Part shown: in pieces, positions 1 to 11,645 of the stretch | Layout: every line of letters begins with the position of its first letter | How positions within the stretch are numbered: the stretch's first letter is position 1 | Assembly (NCBI RefSeq): GCF_016086655.4 | Contig: NC_052139.2 | Coordinates: 25,300,002 to 25,364,001 of the forward strand | Reading direction: 5' to 3' | Origin: Lepeophtheirus salmonis | Taxonomy: Eukaryota > Arthropoda > Copepoda > Siphonostomatoida > Caligidae | Length of the DNA: 64,000 nt | Notes under the pieces: generated by a model | The model's input: the letters and a program-made list of their open reading frames with translations, nothing else | What the model was told of the DNA's origin: nothing | Databases searched by the model: none | Made by a program: the position numbers and the translations under genes

Positions 1-1
1 T

Positions 2-460
2 TGGGACCCAACTAATTATACAGCTAGTGTTTCAGAGTGGTACTCACATCCAGATCAGCCTTTTTTTGAGAATTTTTTTGCAAAGCGACGAATAAAACCA
101 GAAGAACCTCTGTATCTTTTACATCCAGGAAGTCTATGGTCCATTTGGGACTGGCTACAATCTCATTCAAAATGGCCGATGGTTCCACATCCAACGACTT
201 CTGGCTTTTTGGGACTTGCTATTGCAATCCAACATTGCAGAATTGTTAGGAGTTTTGAATATATTCCATCCCTCCGCTATTCTAATAAATGTCATTACCA
301 TGGAATTCAAACAGAAACTGGTAAGACATGTACCTATGAAGCCTGGTATCCTGTTTCTACAGAAAAGTTAATGGCGTTGGCTCTCAACATAGGAAAAAAG
401 AAAGAAATTTACTCAGAGGGATTTTTAACCATTCCAGGATTCGCAGGGCTTAATTGTTAA
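2..460 (+). CDS. Beta-galactoside alpha-2,6-sialyltransferase, C-terminal part (GT29)
   Basis: The reading frame is open at the left edge and ends at TAA 458-460, giving about 153 residues. It aligns by eye with the C-terminal third of animal ST6Gal enzymes, which transfer sialic acid from CMP-Neu5Ac to terminal galactose in the Golgi lumen. Visible landmarks are WDPTNY near the start, a sialylmotif S with PTTSGFLGLA, the FEYIPS segment, CHYHG where motif III is expected, and the family-type C-terminus IPGFAGLNC. In motif VS (H-x4-E in the family) this protein reads AWYPVSTEK, so the usual His is Tyr (codon 347-349). No intron is seen here, so this is probably the last exon. Arthropods usually have one sialyltransferase gene of this class. 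Family assignment is secure; whether it is active is open. Confidence 0.9.
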   Translation, partial: WDPTNYTASVSEWYSHPDQPFFENFFAKRRIKPEEPLYLLHPGSLWSIWDWLQSHSKWPMVPHPTTSGFLGLAIAIQHCRIVRSFEYIPSLRYSNKCHYHGIQTETGKTCTYEAWYPVSTEKLMALALNIGKKKEIYSEGFLTIPGFAGLNC

Positions 461-537
461 TCCTTATACAATCATTATTCCTTTAGATTTGAATTATTTT
501 GTGCACTTCATTGAAACATATTGACACTTTACCCTTC

Positions 538-549
538 AATAAAAATAAA
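538..549 (+). terminator. Tandem polyadenylation signals of the sialyltransferase gene
   Basis: Two back-to-back AATAAA hexamers (538-543 and 544-549) lie 78 bp after the stop codon, in the place expected for 3' end formation of the preceding gene. Confidence 0.6.
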
Positions 550-1576
550 TCTGAAAAAACTGGCTTTAAAAGTATTTAGTCAAAAGTTTTTGATCTATTC
601 CAGATTGTAATAAATCAATCCTAAAGGTGGATATCCACATCTATCCTCGCGGTCTTACCTTATAAACAAAGAAATACACCGTGTATTTTTTTTGTCAGCT
701 GTCGATTCCCTGCCTTTCTTGATACTTCATGGATATTTCATAATATACTATTTGTATAAATTACTGAAGTAATACATTGTTCTATTCTTATGCTCCGTTT
801 CCGAAAGGGCAAGTATACAATTTTTTGTATGAGAATCGATGATTTAAAAAAAAATTATTCACATGGACTAGAAATTAGAAAACTTAAATTTGGAAATATT
901 TAGCTAATAAGTGGGAATTTTAATATTAAATTTTAATTTTTGAAATTTTTTTCAAAAAAATTTAAAATTTAATTTTGGAATTTTTTTTCCAAAAAATTAC
1001 ATTTTTTAAATGTTTATCGTAAAATTCTAAATTAATTTTTTTACGGAAAAAAATCAAATTCCAAGCCCCAATAGTAAATTGTAATACTATTAATACATGT
1101 AATCCCTGATAAATGATATCGGGAGAAGTGATGTATCTACAAAACTATCATTTATGTCTATGTATACACTTATACAAGTGCAATATACACCCACAATAGA
1201 TGTAGTAATCCGTCTTTAGGATAATACTATAATGCTTTATTTTTTTAAAAACAAATTTGTTCTATAGGCTACAATCATAGATTATATAAAATCATGACTT
1301 GAGGAATTCTTAGAATTATTTCAATATTTATAAAGAGTGTGCAAAAAATTATTCAGGGACAATTGGATGAAAATATTTTTACAGAATATTGACCGAACAT
1401 TTCGCCAAAGGATCATTATGGAAATTTAGGCGATAAAATAAATTTAATTTATTGATATATGTATACGATTGTGTATATGAAATCAATTTAAATTAATAGT
1501 AAAATAAATAGGTATCGTGCATATGCTATATAAGATAGATTAATGTGTGTTTTTGTGCAGAAAAATATATATTTTA
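550..1576. other. Gene-free A/T-rich stretch with a snap-back repeat
   Basis: No coding signal is seen. About 895-1065 is a run of alternating T-rich and A-rich blocks (GAAATTTTTTT followed by CCAAAAAATT) of the same kind that forms the bodies of the large repeats in 47-64 kb. Confidence 0.5.
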
Positions 1577-1990
1577 TTAATTAAATTCATTAATGATCAA
1601 TATATAGAGACAACAAGCATAGGCCTTCATGGACTTGAGGGGATTGGCCTGGGCTGTTTTATTTAACTCCTCCGAGTTCAGTTTGGTATTTTCAACAGAT
1701 CCCTTTTTACTCTTCAACGTTTCAGACTTGAGCACGTAGATGGTAGTCCTGGAGATCCCCAACTACTTGGACATTTCCATCTTGGGTGTTTCCATTGTCA
1801 AGGAATATGTTGGTCACGTTAAAGTGTGATTTTCTTGACTTGTTTTTTGTAACTAATTATTTATGCCAAATATATCTGAATATGAAGTAATTTCAATTAC
1901 TCAACCTTCATTAATTGTTGAATTAGTACGTGCTATAAATCATTCAATATCGACTACCTCCCTTAGACGGGATTGAATTGTTTCAAATGC
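1577..1990 (-). mobile_element. Mariner relic, N-terminal transposase fragment
   Basis: A 61-codon minus-strand frame (1762-1577) contains ISRTTIYVLK and then LNSEELNKTAQANPLKSMKA, the helix-turn-helix region and linker of mariner transposases. The flank at 1850-1950 resembles 60285-60380 of the deleted mariner at 59740-60401, so both belong to one family. The remainder of the transposase is missing. It is a dead fragment. Confidence 0.6.
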
Positions 1991-2129
1991 TGTAGATTTG
2001 GGAATTTTCACCCATTCCATCTGAATTACATATGAAATGTAGTCGCCCATCTACTAACGGAGCACTCCCGAATAAAAACCAAAGTAAGCTTACCTCCTAT
2101 ACCTGAAATCCCTACCTAAAACAAAATGA

Positions 2130-2660
2130 ATCGACTATTAGCCCTTTTCAAAATTGTTCTTTGGTGTAAATATACATTTTTTGATGATGGGCCAAGATTC
2201 GTTCGTTTTGACGGTTGAGTATTCGATCCAAGTCCCACTTCTTCAAATCCAAAAAGGCAATATTTCGTCTCCGCGTGCAAAGTATAAATTACGTTTTACT
2301 TCTTTGAATCCGTTTCATCTGCGCATCTTCCGTGAGATTCTGACCATAACAAAACTTGAGAGAAACAATCCCTAGGCCCTTATGGATGATTCGATTCATT
2401 GAAGTCCTTGACACGCCATTTCTGCCATTGATCTGTTGGGGTTTATGAATATTATTAATTTAACTTACCGGACGTTATTCGGGTTCCGAGCGGACCTTAG
2501 GCGTCCACTTCTTGGGGTTCATCATCAACATTTCCAGTCTCTGAAATCTTTTTAATGTTATACTTAACAGAACTGAGACTGATTGAAGGTCTCAAAATCA
2601 GATAAATTTGAAGGGATGATTTGCCTGCACGATGAAAAGATGTTTTACTGTTTTTCTTAG
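2130..2660 (-). mobile_element. Tc1/mariner-superfamily transposase fossil
   Basis: Read on the minus strand in shifting frames, this gives a Tc1-like helix-turn-helix (FHRAGKSSLQIY, then SSVKYNIKKISETGNVDDEP), then SRTSMNRIIHKGLGIVSLK, GQNLTEDAQMKRIQRSK and a segment ending DRILNRQNERILA that resembles the region just after the first catalytic Asp. Several stops and frameshifts interrupt it. No terminal repeats were identified. Confidence 0.6.
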
Positions 2661-2986
2661 ATGATGCATCTTGACGAATTAAGGTATATTTAATGATCCT
2701 CTTTTGATATCAGAAGAGAGGAATTGAAACCGGATTATAAAAAAACGAATCAGATTCGAGCTAGTACACTTTACCGCCAAAAAAAAATCCCTATGTATAT
2801 ATATATATCTTTTTTTTTTATCTATATTAAATTAAGAAGAATAGTTACGTCTCTCTGACTGGAGAAGACACATTTAGACGAATGTACGTTGCTAAAACTC
2901 AGCGCCTTATATTAAAAAGAAAAGGGAAGTACATATTTGATGCGTCGACATAAAAATAATCTTGAACAAAAATCTAAAAAAGAAAA

Positions 2987-3075
2987 GACTTATATCGGCC
3001 TCGATATAAGTCTTTGAATTACAGCTTAAATCTTTTGTTTGATTTGAAAGACTTATATCGGCCTCGATATAAGTC
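2987..3075. repeat. Two identical 26-bp palindromes, 37 bp apart
   Basis: Positions 2987-3012 and 3050-3075 each read GACTTATATCG, a 4-base centre, then CGATATAAGTC. The arms are perfect inverted repeats and the two copies are identical. Related but degraded forms occur at about 50275, 50780 and 51131, so this is a conserved core of a dispersed repeat family. Confidence 0.75.
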
Positions 3076-3611
3076 TTAACAACAATAATTTGTCGATGAA
3101 TATAAATGTAATTACATATATCGACAAGCACTGACTTCACTGGATTTGTTGCCATGTCGTGATTAAATTAGTTTTTATCGTTCCCAGAAAATTTTATTCT
3201 GCCATGTTTTGTACACTTCAAAAATGAAGGAATTAACGGTTAAAAAAAAGTGAACGAATGAACGGACACATTTCAGAAAATGAACAGATGATCGAAAGAA
3301 CGGAAAGGGTGAACTGTTCCAATCCCGCATATTACTAATCTAAAGTTTTAAAATACTGACATTGATGCAATTCATACAATTCTCATAGTTGATTAGATAT
3401 ATTAAAACTTCAATTTATTTGTATTAAAAAAGACGGATGACGTTAAAAAAAAACATTGTACCCCCCATCATGAACCTTTGAGGATCCAACGTATTAGTTT
3501 AAAAATCTACTATCACTAGGTTGGAATCAGACGTGTGATTTTTTGTTTAAGTATATATATATTTTTTTTTTGTTTCTGTGTGTTTTTTCGTATATGGTTG
3601 TCGAATAAACT

Positions 3612-3664
3612 ATGGATAATCAAGATAGGGAATCCTTACGAGGATCCCTATCTTGATTATCCAT
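3612..3664. repeat. Perfect 20-bp inverted repeat (hairpin)
   Basis: Arms 3612-3631 and 3645-3664 are exact reverse complements (ATGGATAATC..GGGA) around a 13-base loop. No gene lies next to it, and no poly-T follows it. Confidence 0.7.
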
Positions 3665-4214
3665 GAATATGATTCGAGATTTGCGACGCATCTTGGGCTT
3701 TGATCTCACTAGTAAAGACACGTGACTCACCTGTAGAACTAAGTTATACTGAACTCAAGAAAACCGTTGATCCTATATAATATTTATGGACTTGAAAATT
3801 CTAAAATAAGCTCAAAATAAATGTGAGAACTCAAATTGGACTCGATAAAAAGGTTCAAGGACAATTAGACTTGCTAGAAAGGACTTGACACTTTACTTGG
3901 AGTATCAGTCAGATGACTTCTTCCCACATTGGATAATTATCACTGCATTCAAGACATAACACCATATTTAAGTATTTCATTTTGATATTTATGACTGTAT
4001 TTCGCCGCATTTAAGGAGTGTATTGGCACTCCGCGTTCCGCCATTATTTCTGTTCTTTTCTGCGTTCCAATCATAGGGTAATACAATATACAATGTTCGA
4101 CAAAAAATCGATACTTCCAATTTTTATAGTGGCAGGAAGGCCTCATTTGAGTAATAGGTTTCAAGATTTTTTGACACAATAATTCGGTGAATGTTAGTGC
4201 TCAAATGAGCTACA
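3665..4214. other. Gene-free stretch
   Basis: One 76-codon minus-strand frame (3949-4179) is present but has no recognisable domain or gene-like surroundings. Nothing else stands out. Confidence 0.4.
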
Positions 4215-4345
4215 ATCAAGGTTGTGCCCTTATCGGTCCATCGGTTTAAGCAGTTCCGGATCTTGAACTACTAGAACTGGAACCGATAACGTTTCCCTGA
4301 GACCGAAATATATTGCTTATTGTTTTCGGTTTTGATGCTTTTGTT
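4215..4345. repeat. Dispersed repeat, inverted copy near 42660-42810
   Basis: The stretch beginning AAGGTTGTGCCCTTATCGG and continuing through ACCGATAA to AATATATTGCTTAT is matched, in the opposite orientation, at about 42660-42810. Looser relatives are seen around 4850-4990 and 61760-61860. No coding content. Confidence 0.6.
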
Positions 4346-4567
4346 CTTATTTAGAATATACACATAAAGAAAATATTATATACATTGTTTATGTCCCCAG
4401 GGTGATAGAGTTATATCTGAGATCAAAATAGTTAAGGGCTTCTTAGGGATCTGAAAAGTGTTTATAGGCAAAAGAAGCAATATAAATACAAGAAGGTTAG
4501 ATTATGGATCCAGATACGTTACACAGCTTGTTTGGCCACTATAATATGATAACTATAATAGTTCCTA

Positions 4568-4770
4568 AGCCAGGGTTTCCCAAACTTTATTATGCCAGAG
4601 CCCCCCTAGCTGAGGCCCCCTCCATATAAAACATGTGTACTGTGTATGTGTAGATTGAAAGCAATCCTCAATTCTCCATCTTACTGCGCCCCCACTCCCG
4701 AGCCTCCCCTCACGGCCCAACTTTGCAAACTATTATATTAAGCAACTTTGGTTTTCGGAGCCCCTTCGGA
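4568..4770. repeat. hAT-like terminal sequence
   Basis: CAGGGTTTCCCAAACTTT followed by a C-rich tract (GAGCCCCCC) has the look of hAT transposon ends. A matching right end was not found, so this may be a truncated non-autonomous copy. Confidence 0.3.
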
Positions 4771-5383
4771 AGCATGGAGCACTACGTATGAGGTAACTCT
4801 GACCCTTTCTGTGGCCCGATTTATCTGGCGACGCCCCTTGAATTAAATTACCGTTATCGAACACTGAGCCTGTATAGAAAAGAAACGAGACAGAAGACTA
4901 GAACCGAAACCGATAAAGCCGACCCGAGACCGAACCCGTTTAAATGAAAGAACCCAGACCTGACCGATAGAACCACTGAACCTCAACCCTGGGTACAACT
5001 TACTAAAATCGCTTCGTTATTTGTTGAGATGGAGGACAAAATGCAAAGAAAAATATACACTTTGATATCTTGAATTTTTTGTAAATACTTTTGGCTAAAA
5101 TCTCCTTTCTAGCATTCAACGTTCTAAAAAAAAATCAGTTCCGTTCAGCCTTGCTTTCATTGAACGCACGTTCCATGGAGCGCCGCTCAATTTTATGTTC
5201 CGTTTACAAGCCCCAGTTTAGACCTTCACAGCTTCAAACAACTTGGGATTATTTAGTTATATTTTCAATGTTCAAATAATATATATACTAAAAATTATAT
5301 ATAATTAACCTATTTAAGTACATATTTTTTATATTCAGGGTTCTATTAATAATAAAGTATAAATAAATAGCGGGGAAAATTGA

Positions 5384-5660
5384 TGACGTCAAGATAAATC
5401 CAATACATCACTAATGCATACATCATTCTTCTGGCATATCCCAAGGTGAATAGAAATACAAGGTTATACCATAACGTTTTTTCGACTGATGTTTGACTTC
5501 CACCACGCTTTTTATAGTGACGTCAAAGAGTAGCTATATAATCGCCTTCCTTGACAGTTACTGTTAGAGTACCGCGGTTATACTCTATGACGTCAAAATA
5601 TGGCTGTCTTGTCAGCAGTCGGTATGGTACATCAAATTGAAAATTCTAGCAAGCCCTATT
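5384..5660. repeat. Dispersed repeat with three CRE palindromes
   Basis: About 5445-5655 is matched at about 61285-61475 (shared pieces include GAAATACAAGG, CTTCCACCACGCTTTT and TTGAAAATTCTAGCAA). The octamer TGACGTCA occurs at 5384-5391, 5518-5525 and 5588-5595; the copy at 61 kb keeps one. No protein-coding signal. Confidence 0.6.
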
Positions 5661-8478
5661 ACCTAAAGCATAAACCAAGTAGCAAAAACGACGGCAATAA
5701 TAAACGGGTGAAAAATGTCTGATTTTACTTTTTTTGTCCACCAGAGGTTGAAATTTATTATTATTGCCTTCAAGTAATAAAAACTAGAGTTATTCCATAT
5801 AAACTAAAATATAATCGGTTATTAATATGTTTTTTAAAATAGCCAGAGTTGAGTCTCAAGTTTAGAAAGCAGAATAAACATTATATTCTACTTTCTACTA
5901 GGCATTCTAGGCAGTATTTTATAAATAACTATTAAATATAGTTTTGTTATTTTAATCATAAATTATGGGAGATGATAAGATATTGAGAATTGTCTACTTT
6001 AACAACTCTGCATCTATTCCTTCAAGGGAGCAGAGGAGCTTTTTGACCATATCAAGATAATATTACTAATTTTAGAGAGGAGCTCTGCTAGTCAACTGAT
6101 CCCTACAAGCATTGTATGACTTTGCTGCCACTTTCAGATAATACCTCTAACGAGGCTTCAAACTTCAAGGCTCCATCCTTAAATCTTTATTGGAAGAATT
6201 TGTTGGGGTCCCTCTGGAGGTTGAGAAATTGAAGGAAACTCATGAGGTTAAATCGGAAGTTGGAACAGTTCAATGATGATAGGCAAAGGAAATGCTCGTT
6301 TTTTTAGATGGAAATGATTGTAAATGTATCCCGGAGTACAGTTGACAGATATTGATGGAACCTTCAAGAGAAGGCTGGAGAAGATGTTGTAATTGAATTC
6401 AGAGTTAATTAATTTTTCAGAGTTTACCTCAGATGAAGAATATTTTCTATAATAAATTAAAAGAAATAAAGTTTATAGATTATGCTTGAAATTGTGTTCC
6501 TTCCTTTCAACTAATATGCTTTTTGGTTTCATATTCATTCATGGGAAGGTCCTCACTTCCCGCATGTATAGCTATCGGAGAGGATTTCTCATAAAGAATC
6601 CACCTATACAAGATGTTAAACTAATCAGTCCCCAATAACAATATAAATTAATTATAAAAATATATTGACAATCGGTAATTTGAGTTTATTTCTTAAGAGA
6701 TTTGCTATTGATAGTGTATTCCTTTAGTTTTCCTTAACTTGGATATCTCATTCATGACTATCTTTTTGTAATTTAAATTTATATTAAAACATTATACGGT
6801 AACGTCATGTATCGCAAAATCCTGGTATAAGACCACATTTAACATCAATTTTCCTTTGAAAAATAATATTTTGAACTACATTGGAACTACTCATACTGCA
6901 ATAGCAATGCTCAAAAGATGCCTTCAGCTCTCCTCATTTCATCTTCGTAGTTATACAACTGTATTTTTCAAATATGGTACACGCAAATTTGCTTATAATT
7001 TGAGGAAAAGTTATGCCTTCAGGCATATTGATACGTGATTTTATCTCTTCTGGAGACCATTTTCCTTGCTCGAACGAAGTTTATTTTCATCAAATTTTTA
7101 TCATATTTGCTTTTAAAACAAAGGGTCTCCTACGAAAAGAGATCTGGTTCCTTTGCTCCAATAGAATCGAAATATTCATTGACGTGATGTGAAGGTATTT
7201 TCTTCTTAGCTGGTGGAAAAGAGGCTACCGATAGACCTCCTTCCTCAAAACTCCATAGTATTTATCTTATTGGGACCTCCTTATAGGAATTAAACTCCCA
7301 CAAAACATGAAGACAAGAATGTTTAACTACGTCTCCGAGAGTCGGCAATATAGCCTTGCAGGATAAATTATTGGAAGAGACTGACGAAACTATTAAAGAA
7401 TTTTTGTTGCATTCAAAATTAGTCTTAGCGTGATTAAAAAAACCTCATCTGCTTCTTACAGGACAGGTTGCAGAGCTATCAGACTAAACCATTATCGGCA
7501 GACTCCGATAGATTAATCTTAACACCTGACATAATTAATCTCTTTCTTAAAAAAACAATAATAGACCCAACTTCTCCATAAAATATTTATAAAGACAAGA
7601 ATATGGATAAACACTTGTAATAGCCTTCAGTATAAATAAATAAAAGACGTTGTAGGAAAAGCAACCTCCAGCGAAAAAATATGAAAAATACTAAGCATAT
7701 TATTTGCTCAAAAGTTTTGCTACTTGGTTAAAAGCTTTAGTATAATCTTGTATTTCTATTAACTTTGGGATATCCCAGTATTATTTAAATAAATAATTAC
7801 GTTTGTATGGTTGTTGAAGGATTGATGGTGCGGTTGCCACACATTGTGATATGTGGTAAATTGCAGGGGGAGATTATTGGCTCGAGGAGTGAAAATCGAG
7901 GGGTAAAAGAACGGTAGGTACAACTTGTTCAGGGGACGACATCTTGCAAAAAAATATATAAATACTGCACTAATGAATCTCTTCAAGGTAAGAGGGGATT
8001 TTCCCTATTTTGTTTTAAAATGACCAATGTATAGCCATGCTACTAATAAAATATGACATTAATATAGTAGACTTTGTTCATTTGGTCTATTTAGCATACC
8101 GATGAGGTTGCACAGTTGAACGGATGTTATTCCAGATGTTTATAGAACTGGATGCTATTGTATGCAGCAGACCCAAAATTTTAATGTACTGCTGCCTTAG
8201 TTTACCAAACTGCCAATATAAACCTCCTTATAGTCTCCATGTTTATGGATAAGCCTATATAGCACACCTAAAGATAATTATGTTAACTGACAGAAATCAC
8301 GTTCAAATACTAAGAATATATATCTAAGTAATGCACAAAAATGCTAATAAAAAAATCAAAAATGAAAATAAAACTGGCGAAATAAGTAAGAACCCAATAT
8401 TTACATAATTATAATTTCTCAATCAAGCAGGTTCTTGTTCCGTTGGATTATCAAGTGGTGCGGCTAGGCATCGTCTTC
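5661..8478. other. Gene-free stretch, possible old pseudogene at 5950-6470
   Basis: No intact gene was found. About 5950-6420 has a more coding-like base composition and short frames such as SLLEEFVGVPLEVEKLKETH, then an AATAAA-like 3' side, which could be a decayed retrocopy. I cannot name its source. The remainder is A/T-rich without recognisable features. Confidence 0.3.
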
Positions 8479-8880
8479 TTAGAGTACTTTTCCAAGAAGT
8501 CTTTTAAACTCTCTGTTGTAGTTCTTGACAAGGTAGATATTAACATAAACTAAGGCATTCACTAGGTCAGTATTGAAGACGCACTCGCTGTTATCGTTAG
8601 AGAGAATGACGTGAGCACCTTTTTTTATAGCTTTGTATCTCTTGTTGTTTAAACCTAGATTCTTTTTGTGCCTGGCGTACTGTTCATGCTGTTTTAGGAC
8701 ACATTTCCGGTTGGCTTTAGACCTGAAGTTGCAAAGCTTGTATAAAAAAATACTTTTTTTCAGGCACATAAGTTCATATCTTGGTGACACGAAGCTCCTT
8801 AATGAGCACACAGGGGTCCACCATCTTAGGCATCGTCAATTTGAAAAGAATTTCTTTCACTTTAAATGAATGTAAATATA
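8479..8880 (-). pseudogene. Unrecognised minus-strand reading frame, possibly broken
   Basis: A 110-codon frame (8811-8479) is basic and lysine-rich (KANRKCVLKQHEQYARHKKN). An alternative frame upstream reads MPKMVDPCVLIKELRVTK and another downstream reads LKDFLEKYSKKTMPSRTT, which suggests a former longer gene now split by frameshifts. I do not recognise the family. It may be a transposon-derived gene. Confidence 0.25.
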
Positions 8881-10059
8881 TTGGAAATAAATTCTACGGG
8901 ATGCCTGTTCAAATTTAAACTTTTTTTTTAAACTTTTAAATATTTGACTTTTCCACATTCTCCAAGGTCATTAGAAACTAAGTATACCAGTATTTCTAGT
9001 ATGTTATATTGTATTGTTTGTTAGATAGAAAAGATTGTTCCAGACAAAAATGTATCTTATATTCTATTTTTGTAAACATCTACGGCAAGATAATAATAAC
9101 TTAGGAGAATATACCTAAAAGGATTGGGACAAAATTATAAAAAACAAACATTTTTAAATATCTGAGGTAAAATTTACCCATGGGCGCAAATAAAAAGTTA
9201 ATAATATAATTTATACAAACTGAAGCACAGTTTATTGGCTTTGATTTGATACCCACATCAATGCTATAGGACAAGCCATTGCGAAGCTAAAGTCAAAAGA
9301 ATAAAAATACTCACAGTTTTTTTTCTTTTTTTTAGAGGCACGAACAATAAATTTTCAAGGTCAATGGGGCAAGCATAGCTGTAGTCCAAAATCTAAATGA
9401 CTGGTATATTTAGTTTCTATAGAACTCAAATATTAAAAGGTTTGAAAACAAAGTTAATAATAATATTTTTGAATATTCCAGTATTTTTCCTATATAATTC
9501 ATGGCGCCAATGGATTCATCCCTTTTTTTTTCTCTTCCTCTTCTCCTCTTCTTCTTCCAATACTTGCATTCAATGCTCCCTTTACTTAAATGACTAAATA
9601 TTTTTGTATCTAAAAATTGTATGAAATATTCAAATTAACGTCGAAAATGTAAATAAGAGCCCAAAAGGTAAATAAATCTTATTTGTATAATTTGGGCATC
9701 ACTACTAAAAAGTAATAGTAATAAATAACTTATATTTGCCAATCAAATATAATTTTTCCATTGACACTCCTCACAGGTAAAAATCTTGGTATAAATAAAC
9801 TTCGGCACTCTCAAACATAACATCCATAACGTTTAATTATTAACATAATGAAAATATAATATCACTTGTGTTTTCCAGACCACCTTTATCAATTTTAAAA
9901 ATCAAATATATTTATCAAATTATCTTCTGCATCGGAATCGGAGTTTTCAAAAAACTGATGTTAAGAGTAATAAAACCGTTTATATAAATTTGTATTAGTT
10001 TTTACGTTTCTACCTCTTATGAGATCACATCAAAAATTGAGAATTAAAGAATAATTTTA
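8881..10059. other. Gene-free A/T-rich stretch
   Basis: Only short, low-complexity frames are present. A run of T/CTT tracts lies near 9520-9560. No terminal repeats or coding domains were recognised. Confidence 0.4.
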
Positions 10060-10640
10060 ATGATTGAAAGAAAAGAAGATTGAAGTTATGTCTCAAGATA
10101 AACTAGAATCTTCTTCTTTTTTTTTTTTTTCATGCTGTATCTGTGGCTTTCTGCTGTCTTTAGTTGACAAGTTTGGCTCTCATTTTGTGGTTTGGGGCAC
10201 AGTCATGCTGGAGCCACCAATGTCTTCCATGTTTAAGCATCCTTACTTTTTGATGCATATGTATTTCACAAATCTAAGAATCTCGATGTAGTCTTTCTTT
10301 GTCATGGTGCCATCAATTTTGTAAAGTCTCCCGTTCCATTGTCAGCAAAACAATCCCAAATCATGATGCTTCCACCACTGTGTTTCACACTAGGAATAAT
10401 GTATGTGGGGTTGAAGGATTACACCTTCTGTCGCCAAATGTCGCGATGCATGTTGTAGCCAAAGAACTCCACTTTGTCTCATCTGACCATAGCACAGTGC
10501 ACCAGAAACGTAGGGCATCATCTTTGTGGTAATTACCATACTTCAGCCTAGTCTTCATATCCCTACTCTTGAGAAGTGGAGTCTTTCTTGGCTCATCACC
10601 CAGTAACCCATTCTAGTGCAAACCCCTTTGCATACTTGAT
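10060..10640 (-). mobile_element. Tc1-like transposase fossil
   Basis: Minus-strand frames reconstruct the central Tc1 transposase in order: SRDMKTRLKYGNYHKDD, VLWSDET (first catalytic Asp), FGYNMHRDIWRQK, VKHSGGSIM-like sequence, and KIDGTMTKKDYIEIL. Stops and frameshifts break it. The N-terminal half should lie at higher coordinates, where the fold-back element at 10814-11514 now sits, and a Tc1-type terminus is at 11608-11645. Confidence 0.75.
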
Positions 10641-10813
10641 TGGCCAACCGAAGTTCATATTGCTTTCAACCCCTACTGGATGGATTTTAGAGTTATATGT
10701 TGGATTCTTAGCAATCTATTAGACTGCATATCTCACTTGCGTTGAGCTCAGCTATGACTCCCTACCTCCCCTGAAATTATTTTTATCTTATATAAGAAGT
10801 TTTTGTGCCATTT

Positions 10814-11514
10814 CACGTCAAGTGTATACACTTTTTTTGCAATTTACGACATAATCATCACCGATTTTGATGATTTTTGTGGAGCTGGTTTTTCCATATG
10901 AAATAAGAGAGAGTAGAAATATTAGGGTTCTGTGACTCACTCGGCCGTTCTAAGTCCACTCAAAGATGGGCCTAATGAGTCGTACCAGTGTTGTTCAGAA
11001 GATCATAATTTCGCTCGAAGTGGCTCGATTTACAATAAAAATTAATTCAAAAGATGCACAAGAACACACACTTTAACTTATACTCAATCATAATCTTCTT
11101 TTAATGAAAAGTAAAAGTTTAATTTGGCCTTCAAAATGGGAACCCTTCCATGCAGCAAAACCAATTTTGTTTTAATTTTGGTAGAACAAGTCTTAATCTA
11201 TGTTTTCAAACATGTTCAAAATTCAGAGTTGGATTTTAATTGGATTACTTCCAACAAGAGCATTAATTAGAATATGTAGAATATTATAAATGGCTTTTTT
11301 TTGTAAATCAAGCCACAACGAACGGAATTATGGATCTTTTGAACAGCACTGGCCCAACTTATTAGGCCCATCTTTGAGCAGGCCTAGAACGGCCCAATTG
11401 AGTCACAGAATCTTAATATTTCACATCCTCACTTATTTCATATAGAAAAGCCAGCTCACCAAAAATCATCCAAATCAGTGATGGTTAGGCGTGAGGGTAT
11501 GTACACTTGACGTT
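10814..11514. mobile_element. Fold-back element with ~220-bp inverted repeats
   Basis: The left arm (about 10814-11033) and right arm (about 11303-11514) are reverse complements with roughly three quarters identity. Shared blocks include ACGTCAAGTGTA at the outer end, GATGATTTTTG, CATATGAAATAAG, TCTGTGACTCA, CTCAAAGATGGGCCTAAT and GATTTAC at the inner end. The 270-bp centre has no coding capacity. It sits where the N-terminal half of the neighbouring Tc1 element should be, so it probably inserted there. No clear target-site duplication was found. Confidence 0.75.
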
Positions 11515-11607
11515 ATATTTTTAGTCAATAAATAGTATTATTATCAAAAATGTTACAAAAAAGAAAATTAAAAACAAATGTTAAATATTTCCGCTATAGA
11601 TATGACA

Positions 11608-11645
11608 AATATTAAAAAGGGTACGAATACTTTTGGGCTCAACTC
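11608..11645. repeat. Tc1-type terminal repeat
   Basis: AAAAAGGGTACGAATACTTT followed by TGGGCTCAAC matches the usual Tc1 end (GGGTACGAATACTT..). It plausibly marks the right end of the Tc1 relic at 10060-10640. Confidence 0.5.

Noticed and set aside
2987..3075. Possible CRISPR-like repeat-spacer-repeat
   Set aside because: Only two copies, strongly palindromic, in a eukaryotic genome and part of a dispersed repeat family.
3949..4179. 76-codon minus-strand frame
   Set aside because: No family resemblance, no promoter or polyadenylation context, and it is surrounded by repeats.
5950..6470. Possible decayed retrocopy, considered as a COMMD or translation-factor gene
   Set aside because: Short frames (SLLEEFVGVPLEVEKLKETH) looked gene-like, but I could not align them to any family without forcing it.
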